Source: Clostridium porci
GTDB lineage: Bacteria > Bacillota > Clostridia > Lachnospirales > Lachnospiraceae
Assembly (NCBI RefSeq): GCF_009696375.1
Contig: NZ_VUMD01000009.1
Span: forward strand, 1 to 64,000
Length of the DNA: 64,000 bases
Direction: 5' to 3'
The notes under the pieces are model-generated. The model saw only the letters and a list, made by a program, of their open reading frames with translations, was not told where the DNA came from and ran no database searches. A program made the position numbers and the translations under genes. This document shows positions 36,513-45,352 of this stretch, in pieces (position 1 is the stretch's first letter; each line of letters begins with the position of its first letter).

Positions 36513-37280
36513 TTACAGCTTAAGCCCTTTAAGCAGGTCTCCCAGCCCTGTGGACACCTTTGCATTCTCCCTATAATCATAGGTTTCGTGCGCCTGGGCT
36601 TCTGCCTGCTGCTCTGCCAGAGCCTTCATACTCAGACTCAGCTTACCGTCTGCTGTCGAGAGAATCTTAACCTTAACCGTCTGTCCCTCTGTAAGCACAA
36701 CGCCCGGATGCTTGATTCTCTGAGTGCTGATCTGGGAAACATGAACCAGGCCGTCCACTCCCTCAGCCAATCTGATAAATGCGCCATATGGCTTAATACT
36801 GTCCACCGTGCCTTCCACTATATCTCCGGCCTTAAATTCAGCAAGCCGGGCCTGTTTTTGCGCTTCCTTTCTTTCTTTTTCAACCTCCCGGCCGGAAAGC
36901 ACCAGTCTGTGCTTCTCCGGATCTGCAGTAATCACAACAGCCTCAAGGTACTTGCCCTTCCAGTCCTCCAGCTTTTCCACATACTCTGTTGAAATCTGGG
37001 ATGCAGGGATAAAAGCACGCACCTCATCTACATAGGCAACAACCCCTCCCTTAACAGCTTCAGCAATCTTTACCTTAATAACGGTTTTATCCTCAAGCAT
37101 CTGTTCAAACTGAGCCCATTTTGCCTTTTCTCCGCTCTCGTCCTCAGCAATATCAATCTGCCTCTGGTTCATAGAAGCGTAAGAAGCCTCCAGCTCGGCC
37201 GCAAAATCCTCCATTGTCTGGACAGGCTCCTTCTCTTGTGTGTTTACCTCCAGCTCTTTGTTCATTTCATCACTCATCAT
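36513..37280 (-). CDS. S1-domain RNA-binding protein
   Basis: 255 residues with two S1 domains: an N-terminal degenerate one (about 68-130: VIKVKIAEAVKGGVVAYVDEVRAFIPASQIS) and a canonical one (152-225: GDIVEGTVDSIKPYGAFIRLAEGVDGLVHVSQIS). An acidic N-terminus and a short C-terminal tail complete it. Related to short S1/RpsA-like proteins of Clostridia. It may bind mRNA or the ribosome. Double ATG start; AGGAG lies 5 nt before the first. Confidence 0.9.
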   Translation of the reverse strand: MMSDEMNKELEVNTQEKEPVQTMEDFAAELEASYASMNQRQIDIAEDESGEKAKWAQFEQMLEDKTVIKVKIAEAVKGGVVAYVDEVRAFIPASQISTEYVEKLEDWKGKYLEAVVITADPEKHRLVLSGREVEKERKEAQKQARLAEFKAGDIVEGTVDSIKPYGAFIRLAEGVDGLVHVSQISTQRIKHPGVVLTEGQTVKVKILSTADGKLSLSMKALAEQQAEAQAHETYDYRENAKVSTGLGDLLKGLKL

Positions 37281-37511
37281 ATTTTCTCCTCACCTTCCGT
37301 ATGTTTTACGAAAAAACGTTCCTTACCATTATAACAACAACCCACCTAATATTTCTATAGTTTTATTATAAAAAATATGCCAATTTTTTATAATATACTG
37401 CTTTATATGCCTTTTCACTAAATGAAAAGTGTGATATGATCGTTCCGTATATAGAAGCTGATATGCTTGACATGCGTTTACTATCGCTTCGGAAAGAAGG
37501 AATCTGCCTTT

Positions 37512-38306
37512 ATGATTGACCTAATAGATATGCACACTCATACAACAGCCAGCGGACATGCCTACAATACCCTCTATGAACTGGCCTACAGCGCTGCCCA
37601 AAGAGGGCTTGCCCTCCTGGGCTGCTCTGATCATGCGCCTGCTATGCCAGGAAGCTGCCACTATTATCATTTCTTAAACTTTAAGGTGATTCCCAGAACC
37701 ATCTGCGGAGTCAAAATAATGATGGGCGTGGAACTAAATATTATAGACTATGAAGGAGCCATCGATATGGAGCAGAACCTTCTGGAATCCCTGGACTACT
37801 CCATCGCCAGCCTTCACACTCCCTGTATCCAATGCGGCTCCATGCTCCAAAACACCAACGCCTACCTGAATGCCATAAAGAATCCGGCTATCCACATCAT
37901 CGGCCATCCGGACGACGGCCGTTTCCCTATTGATTACGACACTCTTGTAGCGGCCGCAAAGGAGCATCATACCCTGCTGGAGGTGAACAGCAGCTCTCTT
38001 TCCCCCTTAAGCTTTCGTCAGGGAGCCAGAGAGAACTATAAGATAATGCTTAAGCTGTGCAGGCAATATGGCGCCTCCATCATCATAAACAGCGACGCTC
38101 ACTCAGAAGCTGACGTAGGCAATCACAGGCGGGTACATGAGCTGCTGGAGGAAGTTCAGTTTCCTGAGAGGCTGGTTGTAAACACCTCCCTGGATCGTCT
38201 GGCAGAGTATATTCCCTTTGTAAAAGCAATTATAGCCCAGGCAGAGGACGAGCGCTGCGGCCAGGCTGACGCTTCCCTTAAAGGATATGGAGGCGCCATG
38301 CCATGA
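37512..38306 (+). CDS. PHP-domain phosphoesterase, YcdX-like
   Basis: The 264-residue protein has PHP motifs IDMHTHTTASGH, CSDHA, VELNII, GHPDDG, EVNSSSLS and INSDAHSE. This fits the YcdX/PolX-type phosphatase group with a trinuclear metal site. The substrate is unknown. Start MIDLIDMHTHT after AAGAAGGA. The LysR gene starts within its stop codon (ATGA). Confidence 0.9.
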   Translation: MIDLIDMHTHTTASGHAYNTLYELAYSAAQRGLALLGCSDHAPAMPGSCHYYHFLNFKVIPRTICGVKIMMGVELNIIDYEGAIDMEQNLLESLDYSIASLHTPCIQCGSMLQNTNAYLNAIKNPAIHIIGHPDDGRFPIDYDTLVAAAKEHHTLLEVNSSSLSPLSFRQGARENYKIMLKLCRQYGASIIINSDAHSEADVGNHRRVHELLEEVQFPERLVVNTSLDRLAEYIPFVKAIIAQAEDERCGQADASLKGYGGAMP

Positions 38307-39283
38307 TCAACTTTCTGAATCTGGAGTATTTTTTGGTGGCGGCCGAGGAGCTTAACTTTACCAGAGCTGCCAAAAAGCTGTATATCTCACAGCAGTCCTT
38401 AAGCAGCCATATCTCCAATCTGGAAAAGGAGTTCGACGTGGTGCTTTTTAACCGTACCTCTCCTTTGACTTTAACCTATGCAGGACGGGCTTTAAAGGCC
38501 AGAGGAAGGGAGCTTTTGGATCTGAGAGATGAGACCTACAAGGAAATCGCCGATATCAAGGACTTTTCAACAGGACAGCTCTCCATCGGCGTATCCCACA
38601 CACGAGGCCGGGTTATCCTTCCTGAAATCCTGCCTGCCTATCAGTCCCAGTTTCCAGGCATTGAGCTTCGCCTTGTGGAGGGAAATTCCAGCCAGCTGGC
38701 TTCCGACCTGCTTCATGGCAACATTGACCTGATGATTGATCTGCTTCCCTTTACGGTGGAGCATGTGGAAACTGTACCGATCTGCGGGGAGGAGATCCTG
38801 ATGATCGTCCCGGACGAGGTTCTGGACAAAGCCCATCCCGGCCAGCTTAAGGAGCTAAAAAAGTCCCTGTCCTCATCCCTGGATATGCGTCTTCTGGAAG
38901 CATGCCCCTTTATACTGTTAAAAAAGGGCAACCGGGTACGCACCATAGCGGACGAAATCTTTGAGGAAGCCCAGATGACTCCCAGAATCGTTCTGGAGAC
39001 GGAAAATATCGAGACAGTCCTGGCCCTCTGCGCAAAGGGCATGGGCATTACATTTTATCCGAAAATGTTTATCTCTCCAGATCCCTCCTCCCCATCCTGC
39101 CGCAGCGCCATTATGGAGCACAATCATCTGAACCGCTATTCCCTAAACTACTCCAGAGCCCACGGCGTTCTGGGCATCGGCTACCACAGAGGCCACTATA
39201 TGTCCAGAGCGACTCAGGAATTTATTCGGATTGCCAAGGAACGGATCTCCTATGTCCCCACAGCAGCAGAGCCAGAGCATTAG
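38303..39283 (+). CDS. LysR-family transcriptional regulator
   Basis: 326 residues with an N-terminal winged helix (LEYFLVAAEELNFTRAAKKLYISQQSLSSHI) and a substrate-binding domain. It overlaps the PHP gene by 4 bp, so the two are made together. A strong terminator follows. The ligand and targets are unknown. Confidence 0.92.
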   Translation: MINFLNLEYFLVAAEELNFTRAAKKLYISQQSLSSHISNLEKEFDVVLFNRTSPLTLTYAGRALKARGRELLDLRDETYKEIADIKDFSTGQLSIGVSHTRGRVILPEILPAYQSQFPGIELRLVEGNSSQLASDLLHGNIDLMIDLLPFTVEHVETVPICGEEILMIVPDEVLDKAHPGQLKELKKSLSSSLDMRLLEACPFILLKKGNRVRTIADEIFEEAQMTPRIVLETENIETVLALCAKGMGITFYPKMFISPDPSSPSCRSAIMEHNHLNRYSLNYSRAHGVLGIGYHRGHYMSRATQEFIRIAKERISYVPTAAEPEH

Positions 39284-39321
39284 AACTGGGACAGCTGACA
39301 TATGAATCCTCCATGATTCAA

Positions 39322-39361
39322 CACCCGAAAGCCGTCACAGCTAGGCTTTCGGGTGTTTTTC
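39322..39361 (+). terminator. Terminator after the LysR gene
   Basis: A 12-bp perfect stem (CACCCGAAAGCC / GGCTTTCGGGTG) with a 10-nt loop, then TTTTT. Confidence 0.95.
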
Positions 39362-39372
39362 CTTACCTGTTC

Positions 39373-39430
39373 TTGACAGAGGATATATCTTTTGCTATTA
39401 TATAAACAGTAACTATTATCATTATTAATA
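39373..39430 (+). promoter_or_regulatory. perR promoter and operator-like site
   Basis: TTGACA, 17 nt, TATTAT (39373-39401). AT-rich AACAGTAACTATTATCATT (from 39405) follows, sharing CAGTAA and ATTATCAT with sites upstream of the rubrerythrin genes. PerR boxes are AT-rich inverted repeats, so autoregulation is likely. Confidence 0.65.
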
Positions 39431-39451
39431 CAAGTTAGAAAAGGAGATGCG

Positions 39452-39868
39452 ATGAAAGCCTTAAAGTATAGCCGTCAGAGGGAATCCATCAAAGCCAGTC
39501 TGATGAACCGGCATGACCATCCTACGGCAGACGCCCTATACGCCAGCATCCGTGAAGAATTTCCCAATATCAGCCTTGGAACCGTATACCGTAACTTGAA
39601 CCTGCTGGTAGAGACAGGGGAGATTCGAAAGCTGACCTGCGGAGACGGAGCTGACCATTTTGATGGAAATACCACGCCACATTCTCATTTTATATGTAAG
39701 GAATGCAATCAGGTTTATGACATGGACTCAACGGCCCTGGAGGAGCTGAACAAGAATGCACAAGCTTCTGCACCAGGTATTATTGACAGCCATTTTGTTT
39801 TGTTCTACGGAAGATGTAAAAACTGTTTAGAAAAAAAGGTTGAAAAAAGTGTTGACAAAACAGCGTAA
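39452..39868 (+). CDS. perR: Peroxide-responsive Fur-family repressor
   Basis: The 138-residue protein has the Fur-type winged helix (HPTADALYASIREEFPNISLGTVYRNL). The His in DHPTAD matches His37, one of the iron ligands oxidised in Bacillus PerR. Other ligands fit (HFDG, PHSHFIC, YDMD). Two CxxC pairs (CKEC, CKNC) form the structural zinc site. AAAGGAGATG precedes the start. Its 3' end contains the -35 of the next gene. The gene next to three rubrerythrins supports peroxide response. Confidence 0.88.
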   Translation: MKALKYSRQRESIKASLMNRHDHPTADALYASIREEFPNISLGTVYRNLNLLVETGEIRKLTCGDGADHFDGNTTPHSHFICKECNQVYDMDSTALEELNKNAQASAPGIIDSHFVLFYGRCKNCLEKKVEKSVDKTA

Positions 39869-39908
39869 ATAATTTATATTAATATCAGTAATAATTACTA
39901 TTATCATA
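39852..39908 (+). promoter_or_regulatory. Promoter and operator of reverse rubrerythrin 1
   Basis: TTGACA (39852) lies inside the end of perR. After 17 nt comes TATATT (39875-39880). ATCAGTAATAATTACTATTATCAT (in two parts, from 39884) follows, with a GTAATAATTAC palindrome. It matches the sites at 39405 and 40811. Confidence 0.75.
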
Positions 39909-39917
39909 AACAAACCG

Positions 39918-40509
39918 CTTCGGCTCTACAGCCGGAGCGGCCACACAAAACTATATAAAGGAGAATATTAATTATGAAGAAATGGGTCTGTACAGTATGC
40001 GGTTATGTTTATGAGGGCGAGAACGCACCTGAGAAATGTCCACAGTGCGGCGTTCCTGCTTCCAAATTCAAGGAGCAGGCGGCCGATTCTATGGCATGGG
40101 CCTGCGAGCATGAGGTTGGCGTTGCCCAGGGTTCCCCAGAGGATATTATGATGGATTTAAGAGCTAACTTTGAGGGCGAGTGCTCTGAGGTTGGTATGTA
40201 TCTGGCTATGTCCAGAGTGGCCCACAGGGAAGGCTATCCTGAGATTGGACTCTACTGGGAGAAGGCCGCTTTTGAGGAAGCTGAGCACGCCGCTAAGTTT
40301 GCTGAGCTGTTAGGCGAGGTTGTAACCCCATCCACCAAGAAGAATCTGGAGATGAGGGTTGCTGCTGAGAACGGCGCTACTGCCGGTAAATTTGACCTGG
40401 CTAAAAGAGCTAAGGCTGCCAATCTAGACGCAATCCACGATACGGTTCATGAGATGGCTAAGGATGAGGCCCGCCATGGCAAAGCGTTTGAGGGACTTTT
40501 AAAGAGATA
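39918..40509 (+). repeat. 592-bp direct repeat, copy A
   Basis: It contains the leader hairpin, ribosome site and nearly all of the first reverse rubrerythrin gene. Copy B at 40846-41437 is 928 bp away and differs at a single base (40114 G, 41042 A, synonymous). Confidence 0.97.
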
Positions 40510-40519
40510 CTTTGGTTAA
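39974..40519 (+). CDS. Reverse rubrerythrin, copy 1
   Basis: The 181-residue protein has an N-terminal rubredoxin domain ([21 protein letters not shown]) before the ferritin-like diiron domain ([50 protein letters not shown]). This is the reversed domain order of reverse rubrerythrins, which reduce H2O2 and O2 with NADH-derived electrons in clostridia. A leader hairpin (CCGCTTCGGCT/AGCCGGAGCGG) and AAAGGAG precede the ATG. The tandem copy and a PerR-like operator resemble the C. acetobutylicum arrangement. Confidence 0.95.
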   Translation: MKKWVCTVCGYVYEGENAPEKCPQCGVPASKFKEQAADSMAWACEHEVGVAQGSPEDIMMDLRANFEGECSEVGMYLAMSRVAHREGYPEIGLYWEKAAFEEAEHAAKFAELLGEVVTPSTKKNLEMRVAAENGATAGKFDLAKRAKAANLDAIHDTVHEMAKDEARHGKAFEGLLKRYFG

Positions 40520-40631
40520 TTTAGCCTCTGGAATTTTGGCTGAATACTCATAATAAAATGTTGCAAATAGGAGCTGTTTCACTGGGAATGCAATAGCAAA
40601 TTATATAAGTATCAGCTCCCCTAATACAAGA

Positions 40632-40680
40632 AAGCGCAGTTTCAAGTGGCTATTAACAGCGATTGGAACTGTGCTTTTTT
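40632..40680 (+). terminator. Terminator after reverse rubrerythrin 1
   Basis: AAGCGCAGTTTC pairs with GAACTGTGCTT (few mismatches), then TTTTTT. It separates the two copies, so each has its own promoter and end. Confidence 0.75.
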
Positions 40681-40780
40681 GTACAGCATCTTCCTAATAA
40701 ACCAAACAATCTCAAAACGAAACATATTACAGCTCCAAGCAGAGGCCCAATTAGATTTCTAAAATAATTGAGAAATAAAC

Positions 40781-40835
40781 TTGACAATTTAAATGAGTTA
40801 TAGTATATTAAAACAGTAATGATTACTATTATTAA
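40781..40835 (+). promoter_or_regulatory. Promoter and operator of reverse rubrerythrin 2
   Basis: TTGACA, 17 nt, TATATT (40781-40809), then AACAGTAATGATTACTATTA (from 40812). The operator-like motif is the same as at 39884, but the surrounding bases differ. Confidence 0.75.
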
Positions 40836-40845
40836 TAGCTTTTCC

Positions 40846-41437
40846 CTTCGGCTCTACAGCCGGAGCGGCCACACAAAACTATATAAAGGAGAATATTAAT
40901 TATGAAGAAATGGGTCTGTACAGTATGCGGTTATGTTTATGAGGGCGAGAACGCACCTGAGAAATGTCCACAGTGCGGCGTTCCTGCTTCCAAATTCAAG
41001 GAGCAGGCGGCCGATTCTATGGCATGGGCCTGCGAGCATGAAGTTGGCGTTGCCCAGGGTTCCCCAGAGGATATTATGATGGATTTAAGAGCTAACTTTG
41101 AGGGCGAGTGCTCTGAGGTTGGTATGTATCTGGCTATGTCCAGAGTGGCCCACAGGGAAGGCTATCCTGAGATTGGACTCTACTGGGAGAAGGCCGCTTT
41201 TGAGGAAGCTGAGCACGCCGCTAAGTTTGCTGAGCTGTTAGGCGAGGTTGTAACCCCATCCACCAAGAAGAATCTGGAGATGAGGGTTGCTGCTGAGAAC
41301 GGCGCTACTGCCGGTAAATTTGACCTGGCTAAAAGAGCTAAGGCTGCCAATCTAGACGCAATCCACGATACGGTTCATGAGATGGCTAAGGATGAGGCCC
41401 GCCATGGCAAAGCGTTTGAGGGACTTTTAAAGAGATA
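40846..41437 (+). repeat. 592-bp direct repeat, copy B
   Basis: Identical to 39918-40509 except one synonymous base. The identity starts inside the leader hairpin and ends 6-7 codons before the stop, where the copies diverge sharply. Confidence 0.97.
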
Positions 41438-41447
41438 TTTTTGTTAA
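40902..41447 (+). CDS. Reverse rubrerythrin, copy 2
   Basis: It has the same 181-residue protein as copy 1, differing only in the last residue (Cys for Gly). Domain order, metal ligands and leader are the same. The left arm of its leader hairpin has lost some pairing. The different last residue shows the 3' boundary of the duplication or conversion. Confidence 0.95.
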   Translation: MKKWVCTVCGYVYEGENAPEKCPQCGVPASKFKEQAADSMAWACEHEVGVAQGSPEDIMMDLRANFEGECSEVGMYLAMSRVAHREGYPEIGLYWEKAAFEEAEHAAKFAELLGEVVTPSTKKNLEMRVAAENGATAGKFDLAKRAKAANLDAIHDTVHEMAKDEARHGKAFEGLLKRYFC

Positions 41448-41474
41448 AGTTTAGTTAAAGCTTTAGAATTTCGA

Positions 41475-41527
41475 TTGAATATTCCGAAAAAATAGAATAC
41501 AATTTATCAGTAGCAATTAATGATACA
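41475..41527 (+). promoter_or_regulatory. Promoter of the classical rubrerythrin
   Basis: TTGAAT, 17 nt, TACAAT (41475-41503). ATCAGTAGCAATTAATGAT (from 41506) follows, a weaker version of the operator-like motif in front of the other rubrerythrins. Confidence 0.55.
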
Positions 41528-41555
41528 AATGAGATGAGAAAGGTGAGGTAAAACT

Positions 41556-42095
41556 ATGGCATCAAAATACGCAGGAACAAAAACAGAACAGAACTTAAAG
41601 GATGCATTCGCAGGAGAATCCCAGGCACGCAACAAGTATACCTACTATGCATCTGTGGCTAAGAAGGCCGGTTACGAGCAGATGGCTGCCTTATATCTGG
41701 AAACTGCCGACCAGGAGAAAGAGCACGCAAAAATGTGGTTCAAAGAGTTTCACGGGCTGGGAACACCGGAAGAGAACCTGATAGACGCAGCAGAAGGGGA
41801 AAACTACGAATGGACTGATATGTACGCTCGTATGGCGCGGGAAGCACGGGAAGAAGGCTTTGAAGAGCTGGCTGTCAAGTTCGAGCTGGTTGCCAGGGTT
41901 GAGGCCGCCCACGAGAAACGCTATAAGAAGCTGTTAGAAAGCCTTAAGAATGGCAAAACCTTCAAGGATATGGCTCCTTTAGGATGGAAGTGCAGAAACT
42001 GCGGCTATATCCACGAGGGCAATGAGGCTCCTGAGGTATGTCCATGCTGCGCCCATCCGAAAGCTTATTTTGAACGCAAGGCTGAGAATTATTAA
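41556..42095 (+). CDS. rbr: Rubrerythrin (classical)
   Basis: The 179-residue protein has an N-terminal diiron domain ([46 protein letters not shown]) and a C-terminal rubredoxin ([25 protein letters not shown]). It is a peroxidase of the anaerobe oxidative-stress set. AAAGGTGAGG is upstream. A convergent terminator repeat follows. Confidence 0.96.
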   Translation: MASKYAGTKTEQNLKDAFAGESQARNKYTYYASVAKKAGYEQMAALYLETADQEKEHAKMWFKEFHGLGTPEENLIDAAEGENYEWTDMYARMAREAREEGFEELAVKFELVARVEAAHEKRYKKLLESLKNGKTFKDMAPLGWKCRNCGYIHEGNEAPEVCPCCAHPKAYFERKAENY

Positions 42096-42166
42096 TTGAT
42101 ATAGCAAAAGAAGGAGTATGCTGTAACATACAATAGCAGCTTGAAAAAACCCCCTTTTTGAAACAG

Positions 42167-42215
42167 AAAAACACGGTTCCAAATGATTTTTATGGAGACA
42201 TGGAACCGTGTTTTA
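42167..42215. repeat. Dispersed palindromic element, copy 3 (inverted)
   Basis: AAAACACGGTTCC pairs with GGAACCGTGTTTT. The loop (aaatgatttttatggagacat) resembles that of copy 1 read on the other strand. It sits between convergent rbr and rpiB and probably terminates both. Confidence 0.8.
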
Positions 42216-42282
42216 TTGCAGTGTTTTATTGCGGAGTATCTTATGAAGGCCGTTTTACGACAAGTCCCTTCGCCCTTTCGTT

Positions 42283-42735
42283 TTACAGGTTCTGTTCTCT
42301 CTTTTCAATATCCATAATCATCTGTACCCTGCGGGCATGCCTTTCTCCTTCAAACCCGGCCTCCAGCCAGGTCTCTACTATCATTTTAGCCAGCTCGCTG
42401 CCTACCACCCTGGAGCCAAAGGCCAGTACATTGGCATTGTTATGGAGCCTGGACAGTCTGGCCGTGTAGGGCTCACTGCAGACGCAGGCGCGAATCCCCT
42501 TTACCTTGTTGGCCGCTAGGGAGATTCCAAGCCCGGTTCCGCAAATAGCAATCCCCAGGTCTGCCTCTCCGGAGGCCACTGCACGCCCCACCTTCTCTCC
42601 GTAGATGGGGTAATCACAGCTCTCTGTAGAATTGGTACCCAAATCAATCACCTCATGGCCCATACTCTCTACAAATTCCTTAATGATATTCTTCAGTTCC
42701 AGTGCCGAATGGTCGTTTCCCATTGCGATTTTCAT
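42283..42735 (-). CDS. rpiB: Ribose-5-phosphate isomerase B
   Basis: RpiB converts ribose-5-P and ribulose-5-P. The 150-residue protein has MKIAMGNDHSALELK, DLGTNSTESCDYP, the catalytic Cys in AICGTGLGISL, the NANVLAFGSRVVG stretch and RHARRV. It may also be an allose- or galactose-6-P isomerase. AGATAATAT precedes the ATG. It is transcribed alone. Confidence 0.94.
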   Translation of the reverse strand: MKIAMGNDHSALELKNIIKEFVESMGHEVIDLGTNSTESCDYPIYGEKVGRAVASGEADLGIAICGTGLGISLAANKVKGIRACVCSEPYTARLSRLHNNANVLAFGSRVVGSELAKMIVETWLEAGFEGERHARRVQMIMDIEKREQNL

Positions 42736-42871
42736 AATATATTATCTCCCTCTCTCTGTTCTTCGTACCGGATGCTTTTGACACAGCGCCGGATACCCTA
42801 CCGCCTAATTATAAATCACATTCCGGCTGGTCACAAGCCCCTCGCTAAAAAAGCTCATTAGGCCGTCACTA

Positions 42872-44008
42872 TCATTTGTTAAAAAATGCCTGTATCCGAT
42901 CCAGCCTGGAGCTCATGGACAAAAGCAGCAGATCCGCCACAGTTAGGGCTGCCATAGCCTCTACAACCACTACGGCTCTGGGTACGATAATAGGATCGTG
43001 GCGTCCCTTTATACAAATGTCCGTCTCCTCTCCCTGACGGTTGACCGTAGCCTGGGGAGACGCAATCGAAGGCGTAGGCTTAAAGGCAGCACGCAGCACA
43101 ATATCACTTCCATCGCTGATACCTCCCAGAGTACCGCCTGAATGGTTCGTTCTCTTTACAATCTGTTCCTTCATGAGAGGATTGCCATCCAGATCCTCAC
43201 TCGTAAGGCCGAAGCTGTCATTATTCCCAGAGCCATTGGCCCTGGCTGCCGCGAATCCATCCCCGATTTCAAAGCCCTTTACCGCTCCAATGGACACCAT
43301 GGCCTTTGCCAGGCAACCATCCAGCTTATCAAACACAGGCTCACCTATACCTGCCGGCAGCCCCCGGATCACGCACTCCACTACGCCTCCGCAGGAATCC
43401 TTCCTAGCCATCATTTCCTCCAGATAAGCCTCGGCCCTGGCGGCTGCCTGGGCGTCCGGCATATAAAGGCGGTTGTTCCACCTTTCCTCCATACTAAAGG
43501 AATCATAGCTAATCTCAATCGCTCCTACTGACCGGGTGTAAGCGCTGACGGCTATGCCAAGGCTCTCCAGCAGCTTGCAGGCAACCGCTCCCGCCGCCAC
43601 CCGGCCGATGGTTTCCCTGCCCGACGAACGTCCCCCTCCCCTGTAATCCCGGAAGCCGTATTTCTCATCAAAGGTATAATCTGCATGGCCTGGCCGGTAT
43701 ACATCCTTAATTGCTCCATAATCCTGTGAACGCTGATCTAGGTTGCGCACCTCCATGGCGATCGGCGCACCTGTGGTTCTGCCCTCAAATACGCCAGATA
43801 GAATTTCCACCCCATCTCCCTCCCTTCGGGACGTGGTAAATTTGCTCTGACCTGGCCTTCTCCTGTCCAAATACGTCTGGATGTCCGCCTCTGCAATAGA
43901 AAGCCCTGCGGGGCATCCGTCCACAACTACTCCGATCCCCTTTCCATGGGACTCTCCCCAGGTCGTTATTTTCAATAAGGTGCCATATACGGAACCTGCC
44001 ATATCCAT
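42872..44008 (-). CDS. aroC: Chorismate synthase
   Basis: AroC makes chorismate from EPSP using reduced FMN. The 378-residue protein has GTLLKITTWGESHGKGIG, the GGGRSSGRETIGRVAAGA motif and KPTPSIASPQ. Two in-frame starts exist (ATG at 44008 and 44002), both served by AAAGGCGGTAGG. No other shikimate gene is near. It follows the lactonase gene by 58 bp. Confidence 0.96.
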   Translation of the reverse strand: MDMAGSVYGTLLKITTWGESHGKGIGVVVDGCPAGLSIAEADIQTYLDRRRPGQSKFTTSRREGDGVEILSGVFEGRTTGAPIAMEVRNLDQRSQDYGAIKDVYRPGHADYTFDEKYGFRDYRGGGRSSGRETIGRVAAGAVACKLLESLGIAVSAYTRSVGAIEISYDSFSMEERWNNRLYMPDAQAAARAEAYLEEMMARKDSCGGVVECVIRGLPAGIGEPVFDKLDGCLAKAMVSIGAVKGFEIGDGFAAARANGSGNNDSFGLTSEDLDGNPLMKEQIVKRTNHSGGTLGGISDGSDIVLRAAFKPTPSIASPQATVNRQGEETDICIKGRHDPIIVPRAVVVVEAMAALTVADLLLLSMSSRLDRIQAFFNK

Positions 44009-44066
44009 CCTACCGCCTTTCTCCTGTCATTTCCTTCTGCTCTCGCATCAGCCCACAGCTCCTTTA

Positions 44067-45125
44067 TCAGCCGCCAATCCTCACAATCGCGCAGCAATTT
44101 GGCTCTGTCACCGATACCTCCCGGCCACTCATTACCAGAAGGCCCTTTTCATAATCCACCTCAAAAAAGGTCAGGCTCCCGCTGTCATGGTTGACAGACA
44201 CAATATGTCTGCTGTCCGGGAATACTCCAATATCCTTTGGATACTCTCCACTGACAGGCAGACAGCAAAGCATAGTCAGAAGTCCGCTCTCCTTATCTCT
44301 GCGGTATATACTGACGGTGTTCTCGCCTGCATTGGAGCAATAGAGATATCGTTCATCTGGCGACAGACGCATCGCGCAGGCTGCCGTCATATTGCCGGGC
44401 TGCTTGGTTGAAGTGGTGGAAACCGTCTGAATCTTCTCAATCACAGGAGACTTTTCCCCTGTCTCATATGTGAATACATCGATTTGATTTCTCAGCTCAT
44501 ACATCAGATACAGGAAACGTCCGTCTGAGCTGTAGCGAAAATGCCTTGGAGCAGACTCCAGCTCACAGCGAATAGCGTCTACCTGAATCAGCTTCTTTTC
44601 CTTATCGTTAAAACGGAATATCTTTACCTGATCAATTCCGTTGTCAACCGACAGCACATACCTGTTATCCGGCATCCTTCTGGTGCAGGTCACATGAGGG
44701 CGGAAATTACGCTCTGCCACACTGCCATAGCCCTTATTAAATACACCGTCCACAATAGAACCCACGGAACCATCAGGATTTAAGCTCAGCACCGTAGTTT
44801 TACCGTCGTGATAGCCGGACACAAAAACATATTTATCATCCTTGTCCGTACACAAATGGCATCCTCTCATGCCTCTTATAGGTGCACAATTCAGCCTCGC
44901 AAGACTTCCATTCTCCAGTATCCGAAAAGCTACCACACCCTCGTCTGCTATGGAATACAGGGTTTTACCGCTGCTGGAGGCTATCACATAGGAGGAATTA
45001 TCTACCTCTATCTCACACCGTTTCTTAAAGGCTCCCTTTTCCACATCCACGTCAAATACGGTAATTCCCTTCGCTTTTTCGGTGTAGGAATAAGACCCCA
45101 CATACGCCATATATTTGCCTTTCAT
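44067..45125 (-). CDS. Lactonase-family beta-propeller (Pgl-like)
   Basis: 352 residues, seven-bladed propeller of the 6-phosphogluconolactonase (YbhE) family: MAYVGSYSY, RGMRGCHLCTDKDDKYVFVSGYHDG, FRPHVTCTRRMPDNRYVLSVDNG, APRHFRYSSDGRFLYLMYE, and PKDIGVFPDSRHIVSVNHDSGSLTFF. The activity may be on gluconolactone-6-P or another lactone. GGAGG lies 10 nt upstream. Confidence 0.85.
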   Translation of the reverse strand: MKGKYMAYVGSYSYTEKAKGITVFDVDVEKGAFKKRCEIEVDNSSYVIASSSGKTLYSIADEGVVAFRILENGSLARLNCAPIRGMRGCHLCTDKDDKYVFVSGYHDGKTTVLSLNPDGSVGSIVDGVFNKGYGSVAERNFRPHVTCTRRMPDNRYVLSVDNGIDQVKIFRFNDKEKKLIQVDAIRCELESAPRHFRYSSDGRFLYLMYELRNQIDVFTYETGEKSPVIEKIQTVSTTSTKQPGNMTAACAMRLSPDERYLYCSNAGENTVSIYRRDKESGLLTMLCCLPVSGEYPKDIGVFPDSRHIVSVNHDSGSLTFFEVDYEKGLLVMSGREVSVTEPNCCAIVRIGG

Positions 45126-45221
45126 TCCTGTACTACCTCCCTATTTTTACTTCCTGCTTTGGACTAAAACCATCATACCATAACTTCATTTATTTGTTAA
45201 CCAGAAGTTTCTAAAAAACTA

Positions 45222-45249
45222 TTGACATAGAAGGAATTTATTGTATAAT
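45222..45249 (+). promoter_or_regulatory. Promoter of the pot operon
   Basis: TTGACA and TATAAT with 16 nt between, giving a leader of about 100 nt before the regulator gene. Confidence 0.7.
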
Positions 45250-45352
45250 AAAACTCGCGCTTGTTTATTATTACTAAACTTTTTGCTTATTTTTACAGTC
45301 AGTTAGTATTTATAAACTTTTTGTATAGCTGCTTAGAACCGGGAGGAATCGC

